A model generated the notes under the pieces. That model saw nothing but the letters and a program-made list of their open reading frames with translations, did not search any database and was not told the DNA's origin. Shown here one piece after another: positions 33,139 to 44,394 of a stretch of DNA of 64,000 bases. The first letter of the stretch is position 1. Every line of letters begins with the position of its first letter. A program made the position numbers and the translations under genes. The stretch spans positions 804,001 through 868,000 of the forward strand of contig JAMJFZ010002476.1 of the NCBI GenBank assembly GCA_026225945.1, given 5' to 3'. Origin of the DNA: Cricetomys ansorgei. Its lineage: Eukaryota; Chordata; Mammalia; Rodentia; Nesomyidae.

Positions 33139-33350
33139 GAGAGCTGGAGAGGTGGCTCAGAGGTTAAGAGGTTAAGACAGACAGTGGTCTGTCCTTCCAG
33201 AGGACCCGGGTTCAATTCCCAGCACCCGCATGGCAACTCACAACTGTCTGGGACTCCTTTTCCAGAGGATCCAGCCCCCTCACACAGACATTACATGCAG
33301 GCAAAACACCAATTGTACATAAAATAAAAATAAATAAAAGATTGAAAAAA
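33139..33350 (+). repeat. B2/B3 SINE about 40 bp upstream of the KZFP-3 finger-exon acceptor
   Basis: GAGCTGGAGAGGTGGCTCAG, CGGGTTCAATTCCCAGCACC and an AAATAAAAATAAATAAAAG tail. Confidence 0.92.
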
Positions 33351-33399
33351 AAACTATTTAAAAAAAAGGTATTAATGATGCACATTTGCTTTCTTGCAG

Positions 33400-35062
33400 C
33401 GGTCAAGTGGCAGAGGAACTCTATGACTATAAAGACGACCACCAGTGCTCAGAAGTCTTCGACTTCACCACACAGAGCATTGTGAACCAGAACCCCTTCC
33501 AGGGAGTCCATATATGTGAGAAGGCCGGGTGCGCGAGAGTAGTCATCGGCCACTTATTCCTCAGTGTGCTCCTTAACCCTGCCACAGAGCATGAGTCGTA
33601 CGAAGACCAGGGGTACGGCAAGGAACTGTACAACAGCATGGAGTTCGGGGCCGCCTCCAGTTCTCTCCCGACCTTTGAGAACTACGAAAGTACTTACACT
33701 CTGGAAAGACTGTACAAGAGCGAGCCTTGCGACGAAGAGTATAGGTTTGGTCAGAACCTTGAAAGGACTTTCACGGAGGAAAAGCCCTTCGAATGCAAGC
33801 AGTGCGGGAAGGCGTTCAGTTCTTCGCGGTACTTCCGGAGGCACGAGCGACGCCACCGCGCGAAGAAATGCTACATATGCAAGCAGTGCGGGAAAGCCTT
33901 TGCTTTTCCCACCTACCTACAGACCCACGAGAGGATTCACACCGGGGAGAAGCCCTATGTGTGCATGCAGTGTGGGAAGACCTTTGCTCATTCTCGCTCC
34001 CTCAAAACCCACAAAAGAACTCACAGCGTGCGGGACCTCTTCGTGTGCAATTACTGTGGGAAGACCTTACGTCATTACAGCTCCCTTCAGATTCACACAA
34101 GAATTCACACCGGGGAGAAACCGTACGTGTGCAAACCCTGTGGCAAAGCCTTCATTACTTACCGTTCCTTCCGAATCCACGAGAGGATCCACACGGGAGA
34201 AACGCCTTACGAGTGTAAGCAGTGCGGAAGCACCTTCATGCGCTGGATCCAGCTACGCAAGCATGAGATCATTCACAGCGGCGTGAAACCCTACGCGTGT
34301 AAGCTGTGCGGGAAGAGCTTTACCTGTTCGGGTTCCCTGAGGACACACGAAAGGATTCACACCGGGGAGAGGCCCTACGTGTGTGACCAGTGCGGCTACA
34401 GCTTCACCCGGCTGAACTCGCTCTTAAGACACAAGATCACCCACACCGGCGAGAAGCCCTACGTGTGCAGCCACTGCGGGAAAACCTTCCCCCGTTCCGC
34501 CTCCCTCCAGAGACACGTCAAAATCCACACCGAGGAGAAGCCGTACGTGTGCAAGCAGTGCGGGGTGGCCTTCGCTTCCTCCGCCGACCTTCTGGAACAC
34601 GAGCAGACCCACATCGACGAGAAGCCTTACGTGTGCGAGCAGTGCGGGAGCGCCTTCGTGCTCTGGAGTCAGTTCCAGAAACACAAAGCGCTGCACAGCG
34701 TCCCCGTGTCCTACGTTTGCAAGCAGTGCGGGAAGAGCTTCACCTCCTCCAGGTCTCTGAAGACCCACGAGAGGATCCACACCGGCGAGAAGCCCTACGA
34801 GTGTAAGCAGTGTGGGAAGACCTTCCTTTGGTCTTACTCTCTTCAAAGGCACGAAAAAACCCACAACGACGGGAAGCCCCACGTCTGCAAGCAGTGCGGG
34901 GAGGCTTTTACTTACTACAGTCATCTGCAGGTGCACGAGAAGATACACCTCGATGACGAACCGTTTAACTGTAAGTACTGTGGGAAACCCTTCTTCACCC
35001 TGAACCATCTACACAGACACGAATTGCTTCACACTACTACCCTGGACGCCAGTATCTTTTAG
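33400..35062 (+). CDS. KZFP-3 zinc-finger exon, 15 C2H2 fingers, CpG-rich, KRAB zinc-finger repressor
   Basis: The exon begins after TTTCTTGCAG (Ser completed across the junction: SGQVAEELYDYKDD) and ends with TAG at 35060-35062. The spliced coding length is 1854 nt, 617 aa. A ~127-aa spacer precedes 15 complete fingers. Finger 4 has Leu for the core Phe (GKTLRH). Contact quadruplets (-1,2,3,6): SRYR, FTYT, HRST, HSSI, TRSI, RIQK, CGST, RNSR, RASR, SADE, LSQK, SRST, WYSR, YSHV, TNHR. Many linkers are non-canonical (HSVRDLF, HTEEKPY, HIDEKPY, HSVPVSY, HNDGKPH, HLDDEPF). The exon is far richer in CpG than KZFP-1: by hand count about 17 CpG in 34441-34620 against 4 in 3241-3420. Expected role: nuclear DNA-binding repressor, target unknown. 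Confidence 0.95.
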
Positions 35063-35149
35063 GAATGTGGGGGCCGGGAGGAATATTTTTTTTGGGGGGG
35101 GGGCCTGGTAGCTTTGATAGGAATAAACAGTCACTGGAAAAAAAATAAA

Positions 35150-35850
35150 ATAAAAACTGGATCTGTGCTAGCCAGCCACGTGGAAAAACTTTTGATTCGT
35201 TTCATTGAAACAAACGTGCGGGTCACAGTGGCGAGAAACATTAAAAAAAAAAACAAAAAACAAACTGCAAGTGGTTTTTTTCCACTTAAAAGTTCCTCGG
35301 AGTGCATAAACGAGAAACAGGCCTGTGACGGCAAGCAACGTGAGAGAGCCTTCTGCGGTCCCAGAGACGCGAAGGAGAGGACTCCCTCTGTAGAGAAAAC
35401 GTACTTGTATATTGAGGTGTGTTTTTTTTTACAAAAAAAAAAAAAAAAAAGAAGCCTTCGCTTCTTCCCCATTCTCTCTCGAGTACGTGCAAGGAGTCAC
35501 TGTGGAGAGACACCGTTCATATGTAGGCAATCCTGGACTGTCTTCAGTTGTCATCACATGCTGTCACAGACGTGAAAGAACCTGCAGTTGGAGGAACCTT
35601 AAAAACAGGATTTCTGAACTCTTCCTCACCATCCTGGTAGCAATCACAAGAGCGAGTGTGGGGAGAATTCCTGTCAGTGGGAAACCTACACGAACACCGC
35701 TTGGTTCCATTAACAGACGCGGGAAGAACCCGCTACAGAGTGCTAAGGGGTTGGGAAGGGATGTTCAAGGTTTCCTTTGGCGGGCGGAGACACACACCGG
35801 ATGAGAGCCTTTGCTGTGGAGAAACCTTGAAAGTCTAGAGCGGCAGATAA
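35150..35850 (+). pseudogene. Decayed zinc-finger tail after the KZFP-3 stop
   Basis: Finger-like pieces recur in changing frames: GTGGAAAAACTTTTG then CAGTGGCGAGAAAC near 35178-35240; RERAFCGPRDAKERTPSVEK near 35340-35400; EAFASSPF near 35450; PFICRQSWTVFSCHHM near 35510-35565; RRHTPDESLCCGETLKV near 35788-35837. Most Cys and His are lost, and poly-A/poly-T runs and stops interrupt. I infer roughly five to six ancestral fingers cut off by the present stop. Confidence 0.7.
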
Positions 35851-36014
35851 TATAGGAAAAGTCCGTTGAAATCTTTTCATGTTTAATCTGATAAATGTCA
35901 GTATTATGAAGGACTGGGCATATGGATTTTTTTTTTCTTTCTTTTTTTGTAGCATGCTCCAGGAAATGCACACTCTGAAGAGAATGTTATCAGTACAGTA
36001 TTTTGTATTTATTG

Positions 36015-36210
36015 AGAACTTTCAGGGGCTGATCGGGATGGCTCACCCTTTAGGAGCACTTGACGCTCTTATGGAGGACCCGCATTCGGTTTTCAGTACC
36101 ACGTGACAGCTCCCCGCTGCATGCCACTCCAGTTCCAGGAGATCCAATTCTTCCCACGCACTTAGTGACGTAAACTCACACGTACATGTAAAAACTGAAT
36201 TTAAAGTTTT
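36015..36210 (+). repeat. Diverged B2-like SINE
   Basis: GGGGCTGATCGGGATGGCTC, GGAGGACCCGCATTCGG and CCACTCCAGTTCCAGGAG. Confidence 0.65.
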
Positions 36211-36540
36211 TCCCAAGGATTTTTTTTTTCTTCCTCCCTCAGAAAAGCTTTTGCTGTGAATCCCAGGTTTACCTGGAACTGGTAATCTTCCAGCTTCTAC
36301 CCTTGGGTGTTGAATGGTGAAAGGTGTCTGCTTCCACATTCGTCATCTGTGGCTCCTTTTTTACGAGTCCATCTCTTGACTCTTTTCTGAATTTTACTCT
36401 ACAAAGTAAGCTTTAAGCAGAGCACTATGCAATGTGGAATCGCACCTTAAACCCGTGAACTGGAGAGACCAGTAAGACCTACATATAAAAAAAACAAAAA
36501 ACTGACAAGAATATAGAGTGCCCGCCCCCACCCCCCAAAC

Positions 36541-36631
36541 AAGAGCTGTAACTCTGGCTATCCTGGAACTCACAGAGATCCGCCTGCTTCTGCCTCCCAA
36601 GTTCTGGGATTAAGGGTGTACGCCACCAGCA
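36541..36631 (-). repeat. Partial B1 SINE
   Basis: GTAACTCTGGCTATCCTGG to GTGTACGCCACCAGC with the tail end missing. Confidence 0.88.
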
Positions 36632-36814
36632 ATAAAATGGCTGAGAGTGCATTTTATTAAATATTTTTATGAGGTTTCTTAAAGCAATCCTATATTAGTT
36701 TAATGAATGATGTGTTTGTATCAAATAGGTAGGCTCCTTTCATTGTAAATTGTGTTGAGTTGATGAACTGATGAATTGATATTTGAAGTATACCAGTCCA
36801 CATAAATATCTTTA

Positions 36815-36960
36815 AAAAACGGTTTAGTGTTTATGTGTGTGTGTAGGTATATTCCCACAGAGGCCAGAAGATGGCGTTGTATCCTTTGAAGCTGGCGGTA
36901 CAGACATCTGTGATAGAGCAGTAAGTACTCTTAACTGCTGAGCCATCCCTCAAGCTCCTC
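36815..36960 (-). repeat. B3 SINE
   Basis: ACAGAGGCCAGAAGATGGCG and GCTGAGCCATCCCTCAAGC. Confidence 0.85.
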
Positions 36961-37259
36961 GAGCGTAAATGTCTCGGTTTTTGTTTTTGTTTTTTTTTTC
37001 AATCATGTTTAATGAGTGGTTGAAAAAGAATGACTTTGTGGATATTGGAATAGTCCTGTTGGTCCCATTTGGCTGATTATAAGCATCTTGTGTATATTCT
37101 CATTTTTCACGGGGGGACAAAAAAAAAACACTTTACAAACGTGCGTGCGTGCACGCATGAGTGTGTGCGTGGGGTCTTGTTCATGTGTTGATGGTATGGT
37201 TTATGTGTCGGTGGCGTTCACAAGATGAACGAAGTAATGTATTGGGTATCTGGCTCTCT

Positions 37260-37470
37260 TGCTATGTTATTTTCCCGAGACGGAGTCTCACTGAACATGA
37301 AGCTGGGCGGGCAGCTAGCAAAACCCAGCCTTTCTTGCCTCTTCAGTCTCCATAGTGCCGGGTGGACAGACGCACTCAGTCATCCCCAGCTTTTTTATTG
37401 GTGGGGATGAAACTCAAGGCCTCGTGAATACCGCGTGAATGGTCTAACCCACTCAGCCACCTCCTCCGGT
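37260..37470 (-). repeat. B4-like SINE (B1/ID composite)
   Basis: GAGACGGAGTCTCACTG followed by GGTGGGGATGAAACTCAAGG and CCCACTCAGCCACC. Confidence 0.5.
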
Positions 37471-37659
37471 CTAAACCAGTTTTAAACTGATTCTGTCTCT
37501 TGTGTTTTCTCTCTGATGTGTTCTCATAATCCTTGAGTACATGCATGCTCTTTCAACTTTGAGGTATTTTCAGAATACCCTCCGAATAGCAAGTGCTAAA
37601 GTTTGTCTTGTTTTCCCATTCAGAAGGTAGGTATAAGTGTGTTATAATCATAGGTCAGA

Positions 37660-37975
37660 TCACCTCTATGGGTTGGCTTCTCTTTTACTTTTGAGAATTT
37701 CATACATGTATGCGATAAAAGGTGACCATATGTACCCACTGTTTCTCCTTCTAAAACCCCCTAGAGTCTCCCCAACTCAACTTTATGTCTTTTCTTAATA
37801 TCCCACGAGGTCTAGTTAGTGTTGCTCATACACGCATGGGTATCGGGCCATCCACCGGAGGACAGGTGACCTACAGTAGTTACAGCGTCACAAACACCCA
37901 GCCGCTCCTCACTGCCGGGAGCTTCTCTATAAAGGTTGGAGCTTGGAGATACTCTACCCCCTTCTTTCTGGTTTT
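37660..37975 (-). mobile_element. Antisense LINE-1 3'-end remnant
   Basis: TTTTGAGAATTTCATACATG, ACGCATGGGTATCGGGCCAT and CCACCGGAGGACAGGTGACC match the layout of the other L1 3' ends at 41900-42080 and 59820-59990. Confidence 0.65.
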
Positions 37976-38395
37976 TTTTTTTTTTTTGGCTTGCTTCATC
38001 TTATGATGGAGGTCTTGTGCATATAATCATAGTTGCTATGAGTTCGTGATTCTGGTAACCATGTAAAAAAAAAAAACAAAAACCACCAACAACAAACCCC
38101 AGCATTTTACAATGTTCCTCTTGCCCTTCAGCTCTTACATGCTTGTTGCTTTTTTCCTTTGGTTTTTCCCTAAGCCTTGGTGATGGTGGAGGCGGTGGCA
38201 GGTGTGGGGAGCGGTTAATACGGCTGCCTCATTTAGAGGTGAATGTTCAGTCTTTGACCAGTTATACATCTCTCCGTTGACAGTCCACCGTAGAAAGAAA
38301 CTTCTCTGACCAAAGTTGAGAGCAGTCAAGGGCCAAGGTCTGTTGGTACCGAGAGATGAAAGGATGGCAGAAACTTTTTTTGTTGTTGTTGGTTT

Positions 38396-38541
38396 GTTTT
38401 CCGAGACAGGGTTTCTCTGCTGTAACTCTGGCTGCCCTGGAACTCACTCTATAGACCAAGCTGGCCTCGAACTCACAGAGATCCACCTGCCTCTGCCTCC
38501 CAAGTGCTGGGATTAAAGACACATGCCACCACTGCCCAGCA
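38396..38541 (-). repeat. B1 SINE
   Basis: GAGACAGGGTTTCTCTGCTG to CATGCCACCACTGCCCAGC. Confidence 0.93.
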
Positions 38542-38550
38542 GAAACTTGC

Positions 38551-38552
<2 letters not shown>

Positions 38553-38599
<47 letters not shown>
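38553..38599. repeat. (TG)n microsatellite
   Basis: About 23 uninterrupted TG units. Confidence 0.97.
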
Positions 38600-38600
<1 letters not shown>

Positions 38601-38857
38601 AGCCAGTGTCATGCTACATAGCCTTGGCTAGCCTGGCACTTTGTATGTAGGCCAGGCTGTTGTCAAGTTGTGCTTAGTTTTTGTTTTATATCACAAACTA
38701 TTATTATTTTATATGTGTGTGTGTGTGTGAGATTATGAGATTTTGCTGTGTAAATTTTGCTTCTCGTATACATTTCATTTTCATTGTAATTTCTCTAGTC
38801 ATTCATTACACTAAAAGATAGACTGGTTACTGCCTTCTTGCCAAAAACCATGTGTCC

Positions 38858-38863
38858 AATAAA
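38858..38863 (+). promoter_or_regulatory. Probable KZFP-3 polyadenylation signal (AATAAA)
   Basis: AATAAA follows TTCTTGCCAAAAACC, in paralogous position to the KZFP-1 signal at 5611-5616. Confidence 0.5.
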
Positions 38864-38889
38864 TTGTACTAACTTTCTCCCTATGCGAT

Positions 38890-39470
38890 AAAAGAGTGGC
38901 TCCCCTGTAAAAACATTCTCCATATGGTTTCCGACATTTAGGGGGTCTTACAAGGGCTGGATTCTGTAGTTAGGTGTCCCCTGTGTTGGATGCACTGAGG
39001 GGCGAATGTAATTCTGCTCTCGTAATCACAGTTGTCACCCAGAAGGCTGCGGTTCTGGAGGAAAGGGAGATGGGATTCCCGAGGTGTGCTAGTCAGTCGT
39101 CAGTGAGCAGAAGTCACTTTCCTGTTTCATGATTCAGAATGTTCTGTGGTTTTTCATCTTACCGGTGATCTTGTAGGATGTCCCTCTGTCCCAGTCCATT
39201 AAGGAGCTTTCCTCATTGGCGAAGGCTTTTGGGACGCGGCCTGCGGTGGCGGAAGGTGTGGCCTTGCTGTGTGAGGCGAGCACTTTTGCATGACTTACTT
39301 TCTGTAGAAACACTAATGATGCATGCAGTCGCACACAGATAAAGGCGCCCCTAGGCTTTCCGCGGGGCTGCGTTACGATGAAAAGCGCTTTCCACTCGAC
39401 CTGGCGATCGCCAAACCTCACTTTAACATTTTTAGGTCACTTACAGTTTCCTAAAGTGGGAGGAAGTTTT
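38890..39470. other. Duplicated-unit tail, no gene seen
   Basis: Parts align with 5640-5975 downstream of KZFP-1. The minus-strand frame at 39134-39421 has no domain signature. Confidence 0.45.
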
Positions 39471-40379
39471 GTTTTTCCTCTGTATGTAATTTTTTTTTTA
39501 AATGTTTTAAAATTGTTAGTGTTAGTGTTGCCATGGTTACAGGCTCTGTGGTAACATTGTGACCCAGATTTACATGAACTTTAACCATCATCGCTACCTA
39601 GCCCTTGTTCCCTCCCTTCTCCCCTACGGGCCTTATCTCCCACGTAGACTCACTTAGGGTCTCAGCTCTCTCGCCCGTTAAAATCTAGATTCTGTTCTGT
39701 GTCCGGGGAGCACCGCAGGGGACTGAGTCTCCCATGGTCATCTCGGTTCCATCCATTTTCCTGCCAATAGCAGTTCTCGGTGATCTACGAGAGTCTACAT
39801 TTTTTTATCTGGCACATTTTAAAATGTTTTAGTTCACCTGTTGATTGGCACTTAGGCTGGTTCTGTCACTGAGTATTTCGAGTCGTCGTATATGAACCGG
39901 AGTACTAGTGTGTGTAGTGTAATCTGACCTCGACTCCTTTTGCTGTATACTGAGCAGCAGCTCAGCAGGAGCGTAAGATTGTTGTATTTTGAGTCTTCTG
40001 ATGAAGTGGTACCATTTTCCAGAGTGACCGCGCATTTCCAGGGAACGGTCCCAGCACTCACCAGTTTATGTTCCTGGTTTGGATCCCTCGTTAGCTGATA
40101 GCACTGGGCGAACCCCATTGTTTTGAGAATTTTCGTGTACTTATTGGCTCCCCTGTACTTTGTTTGAGAATCGACTGTTCCCCCTTGGGCTGATTCGGAG
40201 ACTTGTTCGTTTGCAGTCTAGCTTCCGTTTGCTTGTATCGGTTTCTTCAGACTGTGTGTCGGATATCTTCAGCCGGTTTTAAGCTTTGCTATGTAACCTT
40301 CAGCATCTGTGCGTCCACCTTCCACACGCTGTGGAACCACTTTGGCTAGCCAGTCGTTTCAAATCAAATACATCCGTGC

Positions 40380-40402
40380 TGTGTGTGTGTGTGTGTGTGT
40401 GT
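40380..40402. repeat. Short (TG)n microsatellite
   Basis: About 11 TG units inside the LINE-1 relic. Confidence 0.9.
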
Positions 40403-41463
40403 TTCTGTACATTAATCTCTTGTCTGATGAATGATTGTCCAAAGATTTTTTTTTCCCCATTCTGTAGCTTTCTCTGACAGTTGTTTCCTTCTTCTGTATA
40501 AAAGCTCTTTAACTTTTTGTCATGATTGAATCCCATTTACACTTAGGGGTTTTTTGTTTGTTTTCGATTCTCACACGGGTTCTTGCTATGTACGCCTGAC
40601 CGGCCTGGGATTTGTTGCGCAGACCAAGCTAGCATCTGATTTACAGCAGTCTCCTGCCCCTGTTTCCTGGGTGTTAGTTAACATTATCATCATGAGCCTG
40701 AACGCCCATTCCGTTTGTCATTCTTCCTGTAAACTGTAGGTTCAGAATGCCGTTGTCGGTGCCCGTAACTGGCCATGTAGTCTGTAGATTTTCCTCTATG
40801 AGTTTCAAGGTTTCTGGGCCTTACGAGAAGGTCTTTGGTTCAGTTTGAGTTGGCTTTTGTACAGAGTGATAGAGGAATATTCTTGGACACACGGCGGTGG
40901 TTGAAGAGGCTGTTGGTTACCGTGTGTGTGGTTTGGATGCCTTTGCTGGGAATCGGGTTGTGGCTACATGGTTACTCTGGGACTGAAGTCTTCCACTGCT
41001 CTGAGTGTCTGTTTTTAAGTCCCGTTACTTTACCATGGTTTTATAGCATAATGTAAGGTAAGTGTGATGACTCTAGCTAGCATCGTTCTTGGCGCTCAGT
41101 GTTGCGCTAGCGATTTGGGGTATTTTGATTTTCTTAGTTATAGGCTCATGCTTTCTGTCTCTGTAAATAATAGCATTGGAATTCTGAGGGGGAGTTGTAT
41201 CGAGTCTGAAGAACGCTCGACACGTTTTCACGCTGTAACGGTGTTGATTTGCGGTCTTAGGAATGGTTTTATTCTCCAGAGCCTTCGCTTCTTCGGTGTT
41301 TTTAAATCGTCATCCTGTACTCCTCTCACCAGCTTGACTCATTCTGTCCATCGATGAATTTGACTTTTTGTAACTTCTTTCCTAGGCTTTTGGAAGATGT
41401 TAATTTTTCTTGATCAGCTCTCAGAGTCTTTCAGTGCGGCGGCTTGGGTCTTTTAAGAATACC

Positions 41464-41527
41464 GCCGGGCTGTGGCGGCACATGCCTTTAATCTTGGTAC
41501 TGCGGGCAGAGGCGGACCTCTGAGTAT
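41464..41527 (+). repeat. Partial B1 SINE nested in the LINE-1
   Basis: CCGGGCTGTGGCGGCACATG and GGGCAGAGGCGGACCTCTGA; only the left arm is present. Confidence 0.75.
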
Positions 41528-41834
41528 AGTTTTGAGAATTAAATTTTTTTTTTTCTTCTTTTGGTCTGTTTTTACCAAGGAAATTGTTTCATAGTTTTCT
41601 CTTGTTAAGCGCTTTAAGGTTTTGGTATCAGGGTAATGCCACCTTCCAAGAATAGATTAGTTAGTGTTTCTTCCCTTTATATTTAGTGAAAGAGTTTGAG
41701 AGGCTTGGCTGAATTCACTAGTGAATCCATCGAGTCCTGTGCTTTTCTTCTGGGCACAGAATTCATTTCTGGCTGAACCATGTTATTCTTTTCCATCATT
41801 CACATTCTCTTGGTTTATTTTTCTTCACCTGTTC

Positions 41835-42935
41835 ATTTTATTTTGCAAATGATTGAGACTTTTACACATGTACATAATGCATTTTGGTCAAGCCCACTCA
41901 TCTCCCACCCTCCCACCCCCACCCCTTCTTCCCCAATTCTCTAGCTCCCTCTGCCACGCTCCCTTCACGATTTCATCCTATAGAGTCTCCTTAATGCTGC
42001 CAGTGTCTGCATGGGTGTGGGGCGTCTCCTGTGCCACCACTAGCTTCTCCCTAAAGAGAACTGGCCCTCCCTCTCTCGGCAGTCATCAGTTGCCAAGAGC
42101 TGCCCGGGAGCGGGGCTTTGTAGACACCTTCCCGATCCGCACGGGATCTCTGTCCGGCTTGATCTTGCATGCGCAGTTACAGCTACTGTCAGTTAATATG
42201 TGCAACTGGCCTGTTGTGTCCAGAACACGGTTTGACTGTAATCATGCACTGCCTCTGGCTCTTAGAGCCTCTCTGCGCCCTCTTCCGTCATGATCCCCAG
42301 TCCCTTGAGAGAAGGGGTGTGATGTATGTAGATAGATGTTCCATTTAGGGCTGAGCCCTCCAAAATCTCTTATTCTCTGCATGTTGACCCGTTGTGAGTT
42401 TCTGTTGATTGCCACCTACTGCAAGAAAACAAAAACAAACAAACAAAAACAGCTTCTGTGATGAAGGTTGAGAGATAGATTCGTCTATGGGTATAAAGAT
42501 ATCCAAAGGAGTTGGTTTTAGTGTTATGTCCTTTTAACAGAATAACAGTAGATTAGTCGTCCGCATCGGTGGTGCTGGGCATGAGTTCTGTCTTGTGGAC
42601 TGTGCGGAGTGGGCCTCAGATACAGTCCGAAACTGGTTGGTTGCTCTGGCAACATTCACGCCATACCCTGGTTCATATCCCGTCAGGCTGATCGTCATGG
42701 TAGCTCAGAGCACTCTCAGCTGGGTCAGCTTGATGTTTAGTCTTCTCCCCTGGAAGTACTACTCATAGACCTCCCCGCACTCTGAAAGGTAGCCAGTAGG
42801 ACGAGGCTTCTAGGTCAGTATAAGCTTAGGGTCCTACCGTCAAGTTCTGCGTGAGTACCGAGGACAATAGCAATAGCCTATAATATCTGGGGAGGGTCTA
42901 TGAGATTCCACCTCTTGACTGAATTTTGATATTTC
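41835..42935 (-). mobile_element. Second antisense LINE-1 remnant (3' UTR, Lx-like)
   Basis: It starts again at an L1 3' end (TACATAATGCATTTTGGTCA, then C/T-rich), followed by GCGCCCTCTTCCGTCATGAT, AGATGTTCCATTTAGGGCTG, TGCATGTTGACCCG and AACAGAATAACAGTAGATTA. The order shows a copy separate from the ORF2 relic on its left. The KZFP-3 intron 1 copy at 26150-27110 covers the same consensus region further along. Confidence 0.72.
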
Positions 42936-43377
42936 ATATATGTCTTAAAGTTACTCTTCTGGATTTTCCAGCTTATTGTAATATAAGTTTTCAAAGTATC
43001 CTCGAATTCTTCGCTGGATTTCGCTCACCATGTATGATAATGCCTCCCTTTTCAACTCTTAACTTTATTCATCTAGATACATGAATGAAATAAAAGAAGA
43101 TGATAAACAATGAAGTACTTCATTAAAATGCTGTAAATATTATGACTGCCTGAAAGTTGTGTAGGGAGCAGCTACAGGTTGATTTTTTTTTTTTTTTTTT
43201 TTTTTTGAGCAGTCACCTGCTCTCCGTGTACTTTTTGATGATGCGACTGACTTTGAGTCACCCATACTCCTGTAAGTAACCCCCTCATCCAAATTCCTGT
43301 AAGTAATTCTCAATAAAATCATTGTTCTCCAAGTTGGTCTCTGGTGGGAGTCATTGCTTCGGTGTGATGCTGGATTC
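42936..43377. other. Intergenic, no gene recognised
   Basis: AT-rich with a T run at 43180-43206 and TCAATAAAATC at 43310-43320; possibly a retroposed end. Confidence 0.35.
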
Positions 43378-43556
43378 TTTTTTAAGACTTATTTTACTTA
43401 GGAGTGTTCTGTCTACTTGTACATGTCAGAAGAGGGCATGAGACCCCATTATAGAGGGTTGTGAGCCACCACGCGGGTGCCGGGAATTGAACTCGGGACC
43501 TCTGGAAAGGCAGTCATCGCTCTTAACCCCTGAGCCACACCTCCAGCCTGTGGATT
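43378..43556 (-). repeat. B2/B3 SINE
   Basis: TTGTGAGCCACCACGCGGG, CGGGAATTGAACTCGGGACC and CTGAGCCACACCTCCAGCC. Confidence 0.9.
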
Positions 43557-43739
43557 CTTATCTGAAGTGTGGGAGGGTGTGTGTTCACGTCTGCCCTGGA
43601 ACTGCCATACTGTGTTCCCTAATAACGGGTTTCCTAGGAGGGAGCGTGTGTGTCTGAGCCGGAACCCTTGTCAGTCTGACTTCAAGCTGTTACATGACAG
43701 GCAGTTACACGGACTACCCTGTCAAAAGGTAGGTGCTGG

Positions 43740-43895
43740 ACCTGCCGGGTGACTCGGGGTGTGAAGGTGCTTGCGGTCTGGCCTGAAGACCTGAGTTTGA
43801 TTCCTGGGAGCCATACTGTGGAAGGAAAAAAAAAAAAAAACCCATCTCCTGCAACTTGTCCTTCTATTCACCTCCATACAATTAAATAAATGTCA
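43740..43895 (+). repeat. B4-like SINE
   Basis: GAAGACCTGAGTTTGATTCC, GAGCCATACTGTGG-A(n) and CATCTCCTGCAACTTG. Confidence 0.65.
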
Positions 43896-43957
43896 TTGTA
43901 ATGGTTTTCTTTCTTTTTTCTTTTTTGTTTTTCTCTTTTGTATTTGTTTTTTTTCTT

Positions 43958-44083
43958 TTCTGGGTAGCCCTGGCTGTCCTGGAATTCACTCTGTAGACCA
44001 GGCTGGCCTCCAACTCAGAGATCTCTGAGTTCACCTCTGCCTCCTGGTGCTGGGATTAAAGCCGTGCGCTGCTGCCCGGCTTC
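43958..44083 (-). repeat. B1 SINE
   Basis: TAGCCCTGGCTGTCCTGGAA to GCGCTGCTGCCCGGC. Confidence 0.92.
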
Positions 44084-44394
44084 AAATGGTTTTCAAGAGT
44101 CAGTTCAAGCCTAGGAGTATCTCCATCTTATATATCCATATTCAGAGCTGCCATCAGACCTCAGACCCCACCGTACTTTCTGGCTCGCTGGTTTCGTCTT
44201 GTTGAGCCTCGCCCACAGGTGTTTCAACCCCTAGTGAGAACAAACATCCAGGCGTCAAGCTGTTGCCCCCGTGTTTAGGTGGCTGGAAAAGTAAGCTGAG
44301 CAGGGCATATGCGTCAGAGAAGGCAAACAGGAAACCTAGCGCTCTACCTGCCATCCAATGTCCTTTTTTCCTTTCCTTTTTTAAAAATAAATTT

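Larger units (their letters stand above)
35850..38890 (+). other. KZFP-3 3' UTR region
   Basis: The paralogous 3' UTR survives between insertions: 36440-36480 and 36650-36790 align with KZFP-1 and KZFP-2, and 37020-37100 aligns with 17300-17390. It ends near AATAAA at 38858-38863. It contains SINEs and an antisense LINE-1 3' end, so the mature transcript extent is uncertain. Confidence 0.5.
39480..41830 (-). mobile_element. Antisense LINE-1 ORF2-region remnant, CpG-rich
   Basis: Antisense ORF2 landmarks occur in order: CACCTGTTGATTGGCACTTAGG (split by my reading at 39835-39855), ATTAATCTCTTGTCTGATGAA (40410), CCCATTCTGTAGC (40457), AAAGCTCTTTAACTTTTTG (40500), TTTGGTATCAGGGTAATGCC (41622) and GAATCCATCGAGTCCTGTGC (41723). 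It is a broken relic with no usable frame. CpG density is far above that of the L1 piece at 54045-54700. Confidence 0.75.

Noticed and set aside
33564..34286. Alternate plus-frame open frames inside the KZFP-3 exon (also 33793-34218 and 34390-34806)
   Set aside because: Out-of-frame readings of the finger repeats; long only because the exon is CpG-rich and poor in stops.
40835..41357. Plus-strand open frames in the LINE-1 region
   Set aside because: They are on the strand opposite to the element's own ORF2 and carry no retrotransposon or host motif.
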